DNA of 64,000 nucleotides. It comes from Flavobacterium marginilacus (GTDB lineage Bacteria > Bacteroidota > Bacteroidia > Flavobacteriales > Flavobacteriaceae). Location of the stretch: assembly GCF_026870155.1 (NCBI RefSeq), contig NZ_CP113975.1:3224001-3288000 (forward strand), given 5' to 3'. Within the stretch, counting starts at the first letter, position 1. Each line of letters begins with the position of its first letter. Shown here one piece after another: positions 36,801 through 43,952 of the stretch. Both the position numbers and the translations under genes were made by a program. The notes below the pieces were generated by a model that searched no databases, had not been told where the DNA came from, and saw only the letters and a list, made by a program, of their open reading frames with translations.

Positions 36801-37140
36801 TTTTTTTAGTTTTTTGAATCAAAACTAATTTACCATTGATATTGTAATTGAAATCAGCTTTTTTAGAAAGTTCATTCAAAATTACTGCAACAGATTCGTT
36901 GCTATAATCTACTGTATAAATAGTGTTATCAGCAATAACAGCCTGTCCGTAACTAAATTTATAGTCCGTTTGCTGACTAAGTTTTGAAAAAATGGAAACA
37001 AGAGTCGCTTTTTCTGTTTTATTTTTTAAATTTGAATTTTCAAGAAAATTAGTATTACTGTGTCCATTATGAAATGACAGTAATGTGAGTACTAAAAAGA
37101 TAATTCTCTTTAGATTTAAATAGGAAAGTTTAAAATACAT
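33862..37140 (-). CDS. SusC-family TonB-dependent transporter with N-terminal STN signalling domain
   Basis: The protein has 1092 residues. After the signal peptide comes an STN (secretin/TonB short N-terminal) domain at about 40-112 (SIFSKLSQQTDYKFSYGQAVIADNTIYTVDYSNESVAVILNELSKKADF). A carboxypeptidase-D-like domain follows (about 125-200, KGKILDENGVPIPGATI), then the plug (VVGYGKQSKKDVTGAVTQL; DASAAAIYGARGSNGVVLVTTKKG) and a barrel ending FSLGATLKL. The STN domain is the part that contacts a FecR anti-sigma factor. The gene directly follows a FecR and an ECF sigma gene, so ligand import is probably sensed and signalled to the cytoplasm. It has a 7-base gap to susD. Confidence 0.95.
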   Translation of the reverse strand: MYFKLSYLNLKRIIFLVLTLLSFHNGHSNTNFLENSNLKNKTEKATLVSIFSKLSQQTDYKFSYGQAVIADNTIYTVDYSNESVAVILNELSKKADFNYNINGKLVLIQKTKKRVLKTVQTIDKLKGKILDENGVPIPGATILEAATKNAVVTDFDGGFEITVEEGRTLEISYLGYKTKTVIAQKSFMTIQLEPNASVLNEVLVVGYGKQSKKDVTGAVTQLTAENFKQGVSISPDNLIQGKVAGVRVVSTSGEPGAGVNVTIRGVGSIRSGSTPLFVVDGVPLSNDDVSPSGTNVGFGASAAKNPLNFLNNNDIESITVLKDASAAAIYGARGSNGVVLVTTKKGAKGEGTMTFDTSLGISAVANKLDVLNADQYKSAIKDPAFNHGGNTDWQDVIFREAITTSNALSFAKQTESGNYYASISQLDQEGIIHNSSFNRMTGRINAAESFLDNKRLKLKMNLTASETKDNGVPTSDDGGSNGQLLVHTLMANPTRSVYDADGKYTNFNMNAHYNPAYLLSIYEDQTRTLRVLGNFEASLRIVNGLEYKINFGIDRSMAERNTTIFPNLTDLNPKGKYVQNNLDSKNTLTDNYLTYNGLFGKHKIEVLGGFSYQKFERSGTSFSVDGVAAEGTGVKPSINPGFTGTQSGTTGYAQENELQSYFGRLNYTFNEKYLLTASMRADGSTRFGENNKYGYFPSFAIGWNINKESFLKNVEALSNLKVRGSWGQTGNQEVENKITKASYSLAGADGYYLYDDLNLVNGVSVNRTPNPDLKWEVVTQYNVGLDFSFWNDKFYGTLDYFNKTTTDAILKIPSQALSPTPTVWTNVHGEIINKGLEFMIGSKLIDTKDFSWNIDMNGATLNNKIENLPVSEILTGTISGPGQSGVNANIYRSGYAAGSFYLLDHIGFDANGANIFRDTNGDGKIDNSDRVIIEGALPTFYYGFNSDMNYKNFSFSFSIIGQTGGYLLNNTGLNALNINNLASDRNVATGYYESGANPANSPILSTLFLEKSDFIRLNTARIGYNFNLKGVNWLNGLTLFVTGQNLLTITNYTGYDPLINSPKSNEGNQSIGIDYASYPTSRTFSLGATLKL

Positions 37141-37214
37141 GATTTAAGTTATTGGTTTTTTTACGATACTTAATTATTGATGGCAGTTGTTCTCAGCAAC
37201 TGCTTTTTTGTTTT

Positions 37215-38138
37215 TTAATTCTCTTTTACTATTTCGTCATAAACTTTAAATTTTAGGTTTGTTATATAATTTATTTGTTCTAAAACACTTTCTAGTGATG
37301 CCTCTTTTTTAATGAATACCGTTAATCGCATATCCAAAACTTTATCATTTTTATACTCGAATGAAATACCATATTTATATTGCAGAATGGCAATAACCTG
37401 CTTAAGAGTAGTTTGATTTAATGTAATATCGGTATTGTACCAATTTACCAGATACGCCTTCTCAGCCATTTGTTTGGTCAGTTTATTTTCTGTAAACAAC
37501 GCTTCTTCATTTGGAACCAAATCCACGTTTTGTCCTTTTGCTGCAACATTTACTTTTCCAGTTACAACAATCACTTCGCATTTAGATTTTGACAATTGAA
37601 TATGAAATGATGTCCCGACAACTCTTGTTTTCAGATCACCTGACTGAATAATAAATGGATGTTTTCTATCCTTGGCTACTTCAAAAAAAGCGTTACCTTT
37701 TAAAAGCGATACTTTTCTTTCATCAGCATCAAATTTTTCAGGATATTTGAATAATGAGTTTGCTGCCAGATAAATTTTCGAACCGTCACTTAATTGGATT
37801 GATTTGGGGATATCTAACGTTTTAAATGTTAATTGCTTTGCTGTAGAAATACTGGGTTTAAAGAGAACCCCTAAGCCGATAAGAAAAAGAATACTGGCAG
37901 CTGCCATATATTTTAAAAATGGATTGAATGTTTTTTTCTTTTCTATTCGAAATTGAATATTTTCAAATATATTTATGGAAGCTTCATCAGAACTTCCCAT
38001 AGCGGTTTCATCCCAATTGGAGTTTTTATATTCGTTTGATACAAAATCATTCAATAAATTTTCTTCCGCCTCAGAAGTTTTTTTCTGTAAACTTTTATCT
38101 ATAAGATATTCTAAACTATGCTTAATTCTTTTTACCAT
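37215..38138 (-). CDS. FecR-type anti-sigma factor
   Basis: The protein has 307 residues. The cytoplasmic N-terminal part (about 1-70) would bind the sigma factor. One membrane segment lies at about 76-94 (YMAAASILFLIGLGVLF). The periplasmic part carries the FecR domain (SIQLSDGSKIYLAANSLFKYPEKF, KVSLLKGNAFFEVAKDRKHPFIIQSGDLKTRVVGTSF) and a C-terminal STN-like stretch (LVNWYNTDITLNQTTLKQVIAILQYKYGISFEY). It should hold the ECF sigma factor inactive until the SusC STN domain signals ligand. It lies between the sigma gene (83-base gap) and susC (74-base gap), all on the same strand. Confidence 0.93.
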   Translation of the reverse strand: MVKRIKHSLEYLIDKSLQKKTSEAEENLLNDFVSNEYKNSNWDETAMGSSDEASINIFENIQFRIEKKKTFNPFLKYMAAASILFLIGLGVLFKPSISTAKQLTFKTLDIPKSIQLSDGSKIYLAANSLFKYPEKFDADERKVSLLKGNAFFEVAKDRKHPFIIQSGDLKTRVVGTSFHIQLSKSKCEVIVVTGKVNVAAKGQNVDLVPNEEALFTENKLTKQMAEKAYLVNWYNTDITLNQTTLKQVIAILQYKYGISFEYKNDKVLDMRLTVFIKKEASLESVLEQINYITNLKFKVYDEIVKEN

Positions 38139-38221
38139 AATACTTATTGTTACCTATAAGTACAAGAAAAGCAAAATCGTACTATCTGGAAATATTATGA
38201 AAACATCAACAGAAAGTTATC

Positions 38222-38755
38222 TTAAAAGTTTCTATAAAAAATTGCAAGCGGCAACATCCAAGTCAAGTCTTTTAGGCCTTCGCGCAGCTGTTTTAAAGCA
38301 GATGAAATTTGATTTTTTACTGTTTGTCTGGATATTCCAAGTTCGTCTGCAATTTGATCGATAGACATATCTTGAAATTTATACATCAATAAAACCTCTT
38401 TACGTTTCTCTGGAAGTTTTTCTAATAAACTATAAAGTAAATCCATTAATTCAGGATCTATAGCCGAAAAATTATCTATAATGTAGTCTTCGAATTTATC
38501 TTCTAAAACCGTCTTATCAAATCTATTATTTTGATAATGTTTAAAGACCTGATTTTTTACTGCACGAAATAAATACGGTTCAATTGCATTTATATGCAGC
38601 TCCTCTTTTCGCTCCCATAAATCAACAAAAACATCCTGAACAATATTCTGTGCCAACTCTTTATCCTGTGTCATTGTATACGAAAAGGCATTAAGCTTTT
38701 TCCAATAAGAAGTATACATTTGATTAAAGATTTGAGGATTCTTCATAAGTAACAT
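38222..38755 (-). CDS. ECF-type RNA polymerase sigma factor
   Basis: The protein has about 177 residues when started at 38755 (an ATG at 38746 is equally possible). Longer starts would add hydrophobic residues unlike this family. Region 2 is visible as YWKKLNAFSYTMTQDKELAQNIVQDVFVDLWERKEEL. Region 4 has the helix-turn-helix LPEKRKEVLLMYKFQDMSIDQIADELGISRQTVKNQISSALKQL. It directs transcription of the FecR-SusC-SusD locus when released by the anti-sigma factor. The next gene on the other side is divergent, with a 260-base spacer. Confidence 0.93.
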   Translation of the reverse strand: MLLMKNPQIFNQMYTSYWKKLNAFSYTMTQDKELAQNIVQDVFVDLWERKEELHINAIEPYLFRAVKNQVFKHYQNNRFDKTVLEDKFEDYIIDNFSAIDPELMDLLYSLLEKLPEKRKEVLLMYKFQDMSIDQIADELGISRQTVKNQISSALKQLREGLKDLTWMLPLAIFYRNF

Positions 38756-39015
38756 GTGTGGTATTATTAGGTACAAAATAATGAAACGAAAACCCATTAT
38801 TTTCTGCATGAAGGTTAACTTTTAATTAAATATTGAAAGCGTTTATTTTACTATTACTACTATTTTTAAGCAGAAATGACAATCCCTTTCCGTTTTCTTT
38901 TTATTTTAATAACACTTAAATCAAAGCTTGATTTTAATTTAGTAATCTCAAAAAGCGGCAGTATTCTCAGCTCTTCTTCCTCTTATCTTCTAATTATTAA
39001 TTTCAACTTCAAATT

Positions 39016-40086
39016 ATGAAACAAATTCTGTTTACATTATTTCTTGCCGGCACTATACCATTCAGTGTAAAAGCACAAGACGAAAATCTTAAAATAAATC
39101 AAATTCAAGTAATTGGCTCCCACAACAGTTACAGACAAAATATTGAAACTGATTTATACAATACTATCCAAGCAAAAGATACATCACGTTCTCTAAAAGG
39201 CTTACAATACACACATATCGAAATTAAAGAACAATTAAATAAAGGGCTGCGAAACCTGGAAATCGATATTTATGCCGACACTAAAGGCGGTAAATATGCA
39301 CATCCAAAAGGCTTAGATATTGCAAAATCTGAGCAAGATTATGATCCAAAAGGATTAATGAACAAACCTGGTTTTAAGGTTTTTCATATGCCCGATATCG
39401 ATTTTAGAACTTCTTGTTATACTTTTGAAATCTGTCTTCAAGAATTAAAAAAATGGTCTGAAGCGAATCCAGACCACATTCCTGTTTTTATTACTTTGGA
39501 ACCTAAAGATGGTGACGCAAATTTTTTCGGAACCAAACCAGAAGATTTTACTCCTGAATTATTCGATGCATTAGATAAAATTATCCGCAAAGAATTAGGA
39601 AACGATAAATTAATCACACCAGATATGGTGCGTGGAAAATATAGTACGCTCGAAGAAGCTGTTTTACATCAAAACTGGCCAACACTAAAAAAAGCAAAGG
39701 GAAGATTTTTATTTCTTTTGGATAATAATGGAGCAAAAAGAGATATGTATGCTTTAAATCATCCATCGTTAAAAGGACGCGCTGTTTTTATAAATGCTGA
39801 ACCAGGAAAACCAGAAGCTGCAGCTTTATTCCGAAATAACTCTGAAGATCCAGAAATACCGTCGTTAGTAACAAAAGGATATATCATTCGTACGAGAGCC
39901 GATTCTGACACGAAAGAAGCGAGAGCTAATGATTATTCGCATTTTGAAGCTGCCAAAAAATCAGGAGCACAAATTATTACAACTGATTATTATCTGCCAA
40001 GTACTCTTTTTAATTCACCTTACCAGATTAAGTATGATGACAATACTTATGTCAGACCAAATCCTGTAAATGGCGTGAAGAAGTAA
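39016..40086 (+). CDS. Secreted Ca2+-dependent PI-PLC-like phosphodiesterase
   Basis: The protein has 356 residues with a signal peptide (MKQILFTLFLAGTIPFSVKA). It has the PLC-like TIM-barrel pattern: first catalytic His at about 36 in VIGSHNSYR; acidic metal-binding residues in NLEIDIYAD; and the second His at about 124 in FHMPDIDF. Later strands include HIPVFITLEPKD and GRFLFLLDN, and AQIITTDYYLP lies near the end. It matches the bacterial group usually named Ca2+-dependent phosphoinositide-specific phospholipase C. The true substrate is uncertain; a phosphodiester in phospholipid or teichoic-type material is likely. It is divergent from the sigma gene and alone on its strand, with a hairpin directly after the stop. 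Confidence 0.85.
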   Translation: MKQILFTLFLAGTIPFSVKAQDENLKINQIQVIGSHNSYRQNIETDLYNTIQAKDTSRSLKGLQYTHIEIKEQLNKGLRNLEIDIYADTKGGKYAHPKGLDIAKSEQDYDPKGLMNKPGFKVFHMPDIDFRTSCYTFEICLQELKKWSEANPDHIPVFITLEPKDGDANFFGTKPEDFTPELFDALDKIIRKELGNDKLITPDMVRGKYSTLEEAVLHQNWPTLKKAKGRFLFLLDNNGAKRDMYALNHPSLKGRAVFINAEPGKPEAAALFRNNSEDPEIPSLVTKGYIIRTRADSDTKEARANDYSHFEAAKKSGAQIITTDYYLPSTLFNSPYQIKYDDNTYVRPNPVNGVKK

Positions 40087-40093
40087 AATTTAG

Positions 40094-40125
40094 TTTTCAG
40101 CCGCAGTTTAAATTGCGGCTGAAAA
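40094..40125 (+). terminator. Hairpin after the PI-PLC-like gene
   Basis: TTTTCAGCCGCA pairs perfectly with TGCGGCTGAAAA across an 8-base loop, 8 bases after the stop codon. The tail is AATTTACTT rather than a clean T-run, so termination may be weak or work in both directions. Confidence 0.6.
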
Positions 40126-40126
40126 T

Positions 40127-40358
40127 TTACTTAAGGTTTTTAATTTCTCCTGATTTTAAGTCGTAACTAAAATGATCTGCAGGAACTTCCTGTAGAAATC
40201 TATTAAACCCAGATTCAGAATTAGAAATCTACATCCGTAATTGCCAATTCATCGGCGCTTCTTAAACGGTAAAAGTCTACCAAAAAATCAAAACCTGTCC
40301 AAGTTTTAAAATCTTCTCGATTTAAATTATTTTTAGCTAAAATTTCATCGACAGATTA
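40127..40358 (-). pseudogene. Frameshifted remnant of an unrecognised gene
   Basis: On the minus strand one frame reads ...NLNREDFKTWTGFDFLVDFY... and stops after DELAITDVDF. Shifting the frame lets it continue as SNSESGFNRFLQEVPADHFSYDLKSG to a second stop at 40127. Together they look like the last ~75 residues of a protein broken by a frameshift and lacking its 5' part, since there are stop codons just upstream near 40358. I do not recognise the family. The rest of the 40087-40619 gap holds two hairpins and AT-rich DNA. Confidence 0.5.
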
Positions 40359-40531
40359 TCATTTATTGAGTTATACTTTTATTTTCTGTATTAATACTCT
40401 TTATTATATTCAAAAGCATATAATTAAAATAGTTTTTGATATTTTTATCTAAAGTAATGTTCCAATAATCTTTTTGAATTAGATAACAGATATAATTGGA
40501 ATTCAAAAAAAACAGCGTTGTTATAAGGTAC

Positions 40532-40572
40532 AAAAAAGCCGCTTCAAATCTAGTTTTGAGACGGCTTTTTTT
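40532..40572. terminator. Bidirectional intrinsic terminator
   Basis: AAAAAAGCCGCTTCAAA pairs with TTTTGAGACGGCTTTTTTT, giving A- and T-runs on both sides. It lies about 50 bases after the stop of the minus-strand gene 40620-41075. Confidence 0.85.
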
Positions 40573-40619
40573 GAAATAAGATTACACAACTGATAATAAT
40601 CGCATAACTAAACTATTTA

Positions 40620-41075
40620 TTACCCTTGCAGTTGTGGATTTAAGACCCCGGCAGTAACCGTATAAATCAACCCATTAGGTCCATCTTGTGCAAAACCAAA
40701 AATACCATATTGACCTTGCTGATAGATTTGGTTGTCTCTTTCATTATAAGGTATAGTTGCCCATTTTTGAACGTCAGAAGCTTTAACTGTAATAGTAGTT
40801 ATAGGGTAGTTCGAATCGGACGGACATGATATTTCCAGATTGAAAGAAGTGTCTAAAATGTTATCATCTGGAACTAAAAACCAAGTAGGCGTAGGCGCAG
40901 AGCCATTTTGCCCAGGAGGAATTGGTAAGGCTATCATTTCGTTAATTGAAAAAGAGCCAGCTCTTAAATTTCCATTAGTAATTTTGGTTACTTTACAGAA
41001 TAGTTGACTCCCGTCTGCTGCCCCTGCATCGTTTTGACTTAGAGCAGATAATTGAAATACTTTGTTTGTTGTCAT
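40620..41075 (-). CDS. Hypothetical protein, 151 residues, no signal peptide
   Basis: I do not recognise this protein. It starts MTTNKVFQLSALSQNDAGAADG and has no hydrophobic segment, so it would be soluble and, without another export route, cytoplasmic. It is rich in Asn, Gln, Thr, Pro and Ile, with alternating patterns that suggest beta strands (PITTITVKASDVQKWATIP, YGIFGFAQDG, LIYTVTAGV). It carries a Pro-rich loop (ALPIPPGQNGSAPTPTWF). A strong terminator follows. Two further signal-less genes lie just upstream on the same strand, each with its own leader. Confidence 0.7.
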   Translation of the reverse strand: MTTNKVFQLSALSQNDAGAADGSQLFCKVTKITNGNLRAGSFSINEMIALPIPPGQNGSAPTPTWFLVPDDNILDTSFNLEISCPSDSNYPITTITVKASDVQKWATIPYNERDNQIYQQGQYGIFGFAQDGPNGLIYTVTAGVLNPQLQG

Positions 41076-41250
41076 TTTTTATTAATTAAATTAAAATTTT
41101 ATAGTCTTAAAGTTGTATCTATTGGAATAGGTATATGCTTTAATCGTTCCATATACTCTTGTGAGAAATCGAATTCACTTTTTCTTTTCTCATAAAATAA
41201 CTAATACTATTTATGAATATATAATAGTCCGTTTGTTTTTACCACAACGA

Positions 41251-41287
41251 GTGCAGTCGAAAATGTCTCAAGTGTTCTCGACTGCGC
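41251..41287. repeat. Hairpin with GCAGTCGA arms
   Basis: GTGCAGTCGA (41251-41260) pairs with TCGACTGCGC (41278-41287) with one wobble. The surrounding word CTCGACTGCGCTTGAACTGACA resembles, from memory, intergenic repeats common in Flavobacterium. No coding frame. Confidence 0.5.
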
Positions 41288-41305
41288 TTGAACTGACAAT
41301 AAGAC

Positions 41306-41488
41306 CACGGCATTCGCTTTTAAAAGTTTCTGACACGAATTACACTAATCTGCACGAATTAAAATTGCTGTTTAATTACACAAAATATTCGAAACTGTAA
41401 AAGTTGTAAAATTTGATTTCAATTTTGATAAGAATTAGTATTAATTGGTGAAATTCGTATTTATCTTTTTTTAAATGCGAATGCCGTG
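41306..41488. repeat. Long imperfect inverted repeat with 12-bp perfect outer arms
   Basis: CACGGCATTCGC (41306-41317) and GCGAATGCCGTG (41477-41488) are perfect complements. Inside them ACGAATTACACTAAT and ATTAGTATTAATTGGTGAAATTCGT are partly complementary, giving a decayed hairpin element of about 200 bases. It is probably an old MITE-like insertion. The rest of the 41076-41580 gap is AT-rich and holds the leader of the 40620-41075 gene. Confidence 0.55.
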
Positions 41489-41580
41489 CAATAAGACTTA
41501 TTTACAATCATAAGTGATATAAAATGACTAAGACTATTAAAATAAGAGTTAAGTAGTCCTAGTAATATTTGTTTTGGTAA

Positions 41581-41862
41581 TCAATTGTAAATTAAAAGAT
41601 CGGTTACGGATACATACGGAGCTAATGGTCCGCTAAATGTGGCTAATACACTTAATTTTTCTCTTAACGCAATTAATGCAAACTCTTGAAGATTTTCAGG
41701 AACAATAACTGTTTGATATTGGCTATTATTGGACGGATTGAAATTCACAACAACTTTGCCATATGCTGTTCCGATGCATGAAACTGTTCCCCAACTGCGA
41801 GAATTGTCAGTTGCTGTAATTGCATCTCCTTTTTCTAAAATTGTTTCTTTTGTACTTCCCAT
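41581..41862 (-). CDS. Hypothetical protein, 93 residues, no signal peptide
   Basis: I do not recognise this small protein (MGSTKETILEKGDAITATDNSR...). It has no signal peptide or membrane segment. The first two thirds look like a small beta-barrel (GDAITATDNSRSWGTVSCIG, YGKVVVNFNP, YQTVIVPE), followed by a helix (LQEFALIALREKLSVLATF). It lies between two other signal-less genes on the same strand; gaps of 335 and 505 bases suggest separate transcription. It could be an accessory to the GH64-like protein, but only position argues for that. Confidence 0.62.
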   Translation of the reverse strand: MGSTKETILEKGDAITATDNSRSWGTVSCIGTAYGKVVVNFNPSNNSQYQTVIVPENLQEFALIALREKLSVLATFSGPLAPYVSVTDLLIYN

Positions 41863-42064
41863 GATTTCTAAAATTTATTCATTTGTTCCTACTCATAAGG
41901 CTTTTCGGATTTTGCCTCGCTTTTATAGTGGTTTCTGAACTCCACTTTTATGTATTGATTGTTGAAATAAACCTAGCTAGTTTTTAATTTCTTTAGTAAA
42001 AGTATTGTGGTATAATAGTTTAAAATTCAAAATAACCATAAGTATGAGCTTTTCAACCATAAGA

Positions 42065-42126
42065 AGGCGAAACCCTGGAATAAGGTTTTTTTGTCAGCAT
42101 TTTACAAAACAAAATAGGTTTCGCCT
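42065..42126. repeat. Inverted repeat with perfect 10-bp arms
   Basis: AGGCGAAACC (42065-42074) and GGTTTCGCCT (42117-42126) are perfect complements with 42 bases between them. It lies in the 335-base gap between the GH64-like gene and the 93-residue gene, beside the terminator of the former. No convincing open frame is seen in the gap. Confidence 0.45.
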
Positions 42127-42139
42127 GTCAATTATAATA

Positions 42140-42169
42140 TACAAAATAGGCTCAACAATTGTTGAGCCC
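42140..42169 (-). terminator. Probable terminator of the GH64-like gene
   Basis: The perfect palindrome GGCTCAACAATTGTTGAGCC lies about 30 bases after the stop and is followed on the minus strand by TATTTTGTAT. The T-run is interrupted, so strength is moderate. Confidence 0.65.
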
Positions 42170-42197
42170 ATTGGATTAAAGAAAGTGTATTTATTAA

Positions 42198-43526
42198 TTA
42201 GTTGTCTTCTGCAACATTAAGCAAGGAAATTTGCAATGTATCTGCAATAGCAGGGCTCACGGAAACCAATACAGGTGAAAAACGATCTGAATAAGCAAAA
42301 TTATAAGCATCAGAAAGTTTTTGTAAAACAGCTGCATATTGGTTATAGTATGATGGGCTATTTTGCAAAGCACTAAACAGGGAAGTACTGGGTATGGAAA
42401 ACCAATCAGAACTAGACATTGCGCCCACTTTTGTTTTACAAATGGCTGTTTCCGAACCAATTGCTCCAATATTAAACCCTGCCAATAAATCACCCGTTAT
42501 CCACCCATAAACATCGTTAGCAGGATTTTGCGAAGCTCCTCCATTAATTGAAAAAGAGGCATTGGCACCATAAATACCACTTGGATTGATTAAATCATTT
42601 TTTTTATAAACGATAGTTGTTGTCCCTATTACACTGCCTATAGTGCCAGTTAAAGTAACGTCACCCGTATTATCAATTGTAGCAGTTAAATTATAAGCTT
42701 GGGCACTTTGAGGTCCGGTAGTTGGTACATTTGGCCCAACACCATTAAACTGACCTGCAATTATGGCTATAATTCCATTTCCTAATCCGGGAATCACTTT
42801 TCCAACAGTAGTATTTGGTCCAAAATTTTGAATCAGTGAGTTAAGATAGTCTTCAAAAAGGTCATAAGGCGTAACTGGAACACCTCCAATTGGCGGATAA
42901 GAAGAAGGCCCTATAATACGTGCAAAACCGGTACCGGGCTGTGTTGGCAGCTGATCAAAACTTCCTGGAACTAGAGCAGGCAAAGCATTGCTTAAGCCAG
43001 ACTGTGGTATAGCTGTAATAGCACTTAATTGTGTATAAATCATTTGAGAAGTTTTGCCTGTTTTGATGCCATTGTCTGTTTGTACAATTGAATTATTCAA
43101 AAATGTCTCCAGCTGCATGGGAATACTCCAATAGTCAATACTGGTCAAATCGGCTACATCAGTCGGATTTCCATTAAACGTTACTTCCATTTTGTCATAA
43201 CGAAGAAAAAAATTAGGATCAGTAATATTTTGAGCGGGTTCATAACCTGCATTCAAAACAGACCATGTCTGACCATAAGATATATAAATTCTACCGCTAA
43301 AATTCTGAATAGACACTCCTTTGCTCAAATCGTTTAAAGAATACCAATTCCCTTTTCCTACTTCTTGATTTAAAGGCTGTATTTCCAATTCTAAAGGCTG
43401 TAATTGATTTGGAGCCGGATAGCTAATACAAAATGGAGCCGTATCACTTCCGGAAACAAAACCTATTGATACAAGTTTATCGGATAAACCGCTGTTGTTC
43501 TTAAAAATTACTTTTAATGTTGCCAT
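42198..43526 (-). CDS. GH64/thaumatin-like beta-1,3-glucanase-related protein, no signal peptide
   Basis: The protein has 442 residues and starts MATLKVIFKNNSGLSDKLVS with no signal peptide. Several stretches line up with GH64 laminaripentaose-producing glucanases: SGRIYISYGQTW; then YDKMEVTFNGNPTDVADLTSIDYWSIPM, where Glu114 and Asp131 fall in the places of the catalytic Glu and Asp; IYGANASF; NDVYGWITGDLLAGFN; and a C-terminal DAYNFAYSDRF. A GH64-like fold with both acidic residues kept is the best reading, though overall similarity is moderate. A signal-less glucanase is odd: it could be an effector or cargo protein, or bind rather than cut. A 12-bp inverted repeat covers its start codon. 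Confidence 0.65.
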   Translation of the reverse strand: MATLKVIFKNNSGLSDKLVSIGFVSGSDTAPFCISYPAPNQLQPLELEIQPLNQEVGKGNWYSLNDLSKGVSIQNFSGRIYISYGQTWSVLNAGYEPAQNITDPNFFLRYDKMEVTFNGNPTDVADLTSIDYWSIPMQLETFLNNSIVQTDNGIKTGKTSQMIYTQLSAITAIPQSGLSNALPALVPGSFDQLPTQPGTGFARIIGPSSYPPIGGVPVTPYDLFEDYLNSLIQNFGPNTTVGKVIPGLGNGIIAIIAGQFNGVGPNVPTTGPQSAQAYNLTATIDNTGDVTLTGTIGSVIGTTTIVYKKNDLINPSGIYGANASFSINGGASQNPANDVYGWITGDLLAGFNIGAIGSETAICKTKVGAMSSSDWFSIPSTSLFSALQNSPSYYNQYAAVLQKLSDAYNFAYSDRFSPVLVSVSPAIADTLQISLLNVAEDN

Positions 43527-43588
43527 ACTATTGTTTTTTTTAGTTTATAAACCATTTTTAATAAGTTTAATAAAATTAGTATGGCAAC
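43519..43588 (-). promoter_or_regulatory. Inverted repeat that would bury the start codon of the GH64-like gene
   Basis: GTTGCCATACTA (43519-43530) and TAGTATGGCAAC (43577-43588) are perfect 12-bp complements separated by 46 AT-rich bases. On the message the upstream arm GUUGCCAUACUA pairs with UAGUAUGGCAAC, which contains the AUG (43524-43526). Such a structure could hold translation off until melted or remodelled. Confidence 0.5.
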
Positions 43589-43952
43589 TTATTTGGAGCT
43601 AAAAAAAAGGAACGAAACCATGTTTTTTTTGCATAAGATGCAAAATTAATACGGAAAAAGAATCGCAACTTATTTAACAGATTTTCTTTAAAAGTAAAAA
43701 AAGGCAGAACTAATCATAAACAATCCTGAACTATGGAATTAAACATAATTGTCTGAAAATAGCAGACAATATTTGTATTCACCATGTATAAGGGATTCAG
43801 ATTTAAGTTAACTTGATTTAATTTATCAAAGATACCACAACAGGTAAAAGTTTTCGATTGTAAAACTGGTAATCTACAAAATACAAATCTCCAAAGTCTT
43901 TTAATTTTGGAGGTTTTTTTATGATTCGAAACAACTTCTTTTTGATTACAAT
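43527..43952. other. Gap between the sialidase-like and GH64-like genes
   Basis: This 426-base AT-rich stretch holds the 5' arm of the start-codon hairpin, a hairpin terminator (43889-43920), and otherwise nothing I can name. GGAGGTTTTTTTATG at its left end is part of the terminator, not a gene start. Confidence 0.45.
43889..43920. terminator. Hairpin terminator downstream of the sialidase-like gene
   Basis: CTCCAAA pairs with TTTTGGAG. The plus-strand side has eight Ts; the minus-strand side has ATTTGTATTTTG. It lies about 30 bases after the minus-strand sialidase stop, so it probably serves that gene. Confidence 0.6.

Noticed and set aside
37174..37215. Hairpin GCAGTTG/CAACTGC between the FecR and susC 3 genes as a terminator
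   Set aside because: The T-run is on the plus-strand side only, where no gene is transcribed; on the coding strand it lacks a T tail.
42005..42220. 71-codon plus-strand frame in the gap beside the GH64-like gene
   Set aside because: It runs through an inverted repeat and a terminator and overlaps the end of the GH64-like gene; no protein-like pattern.
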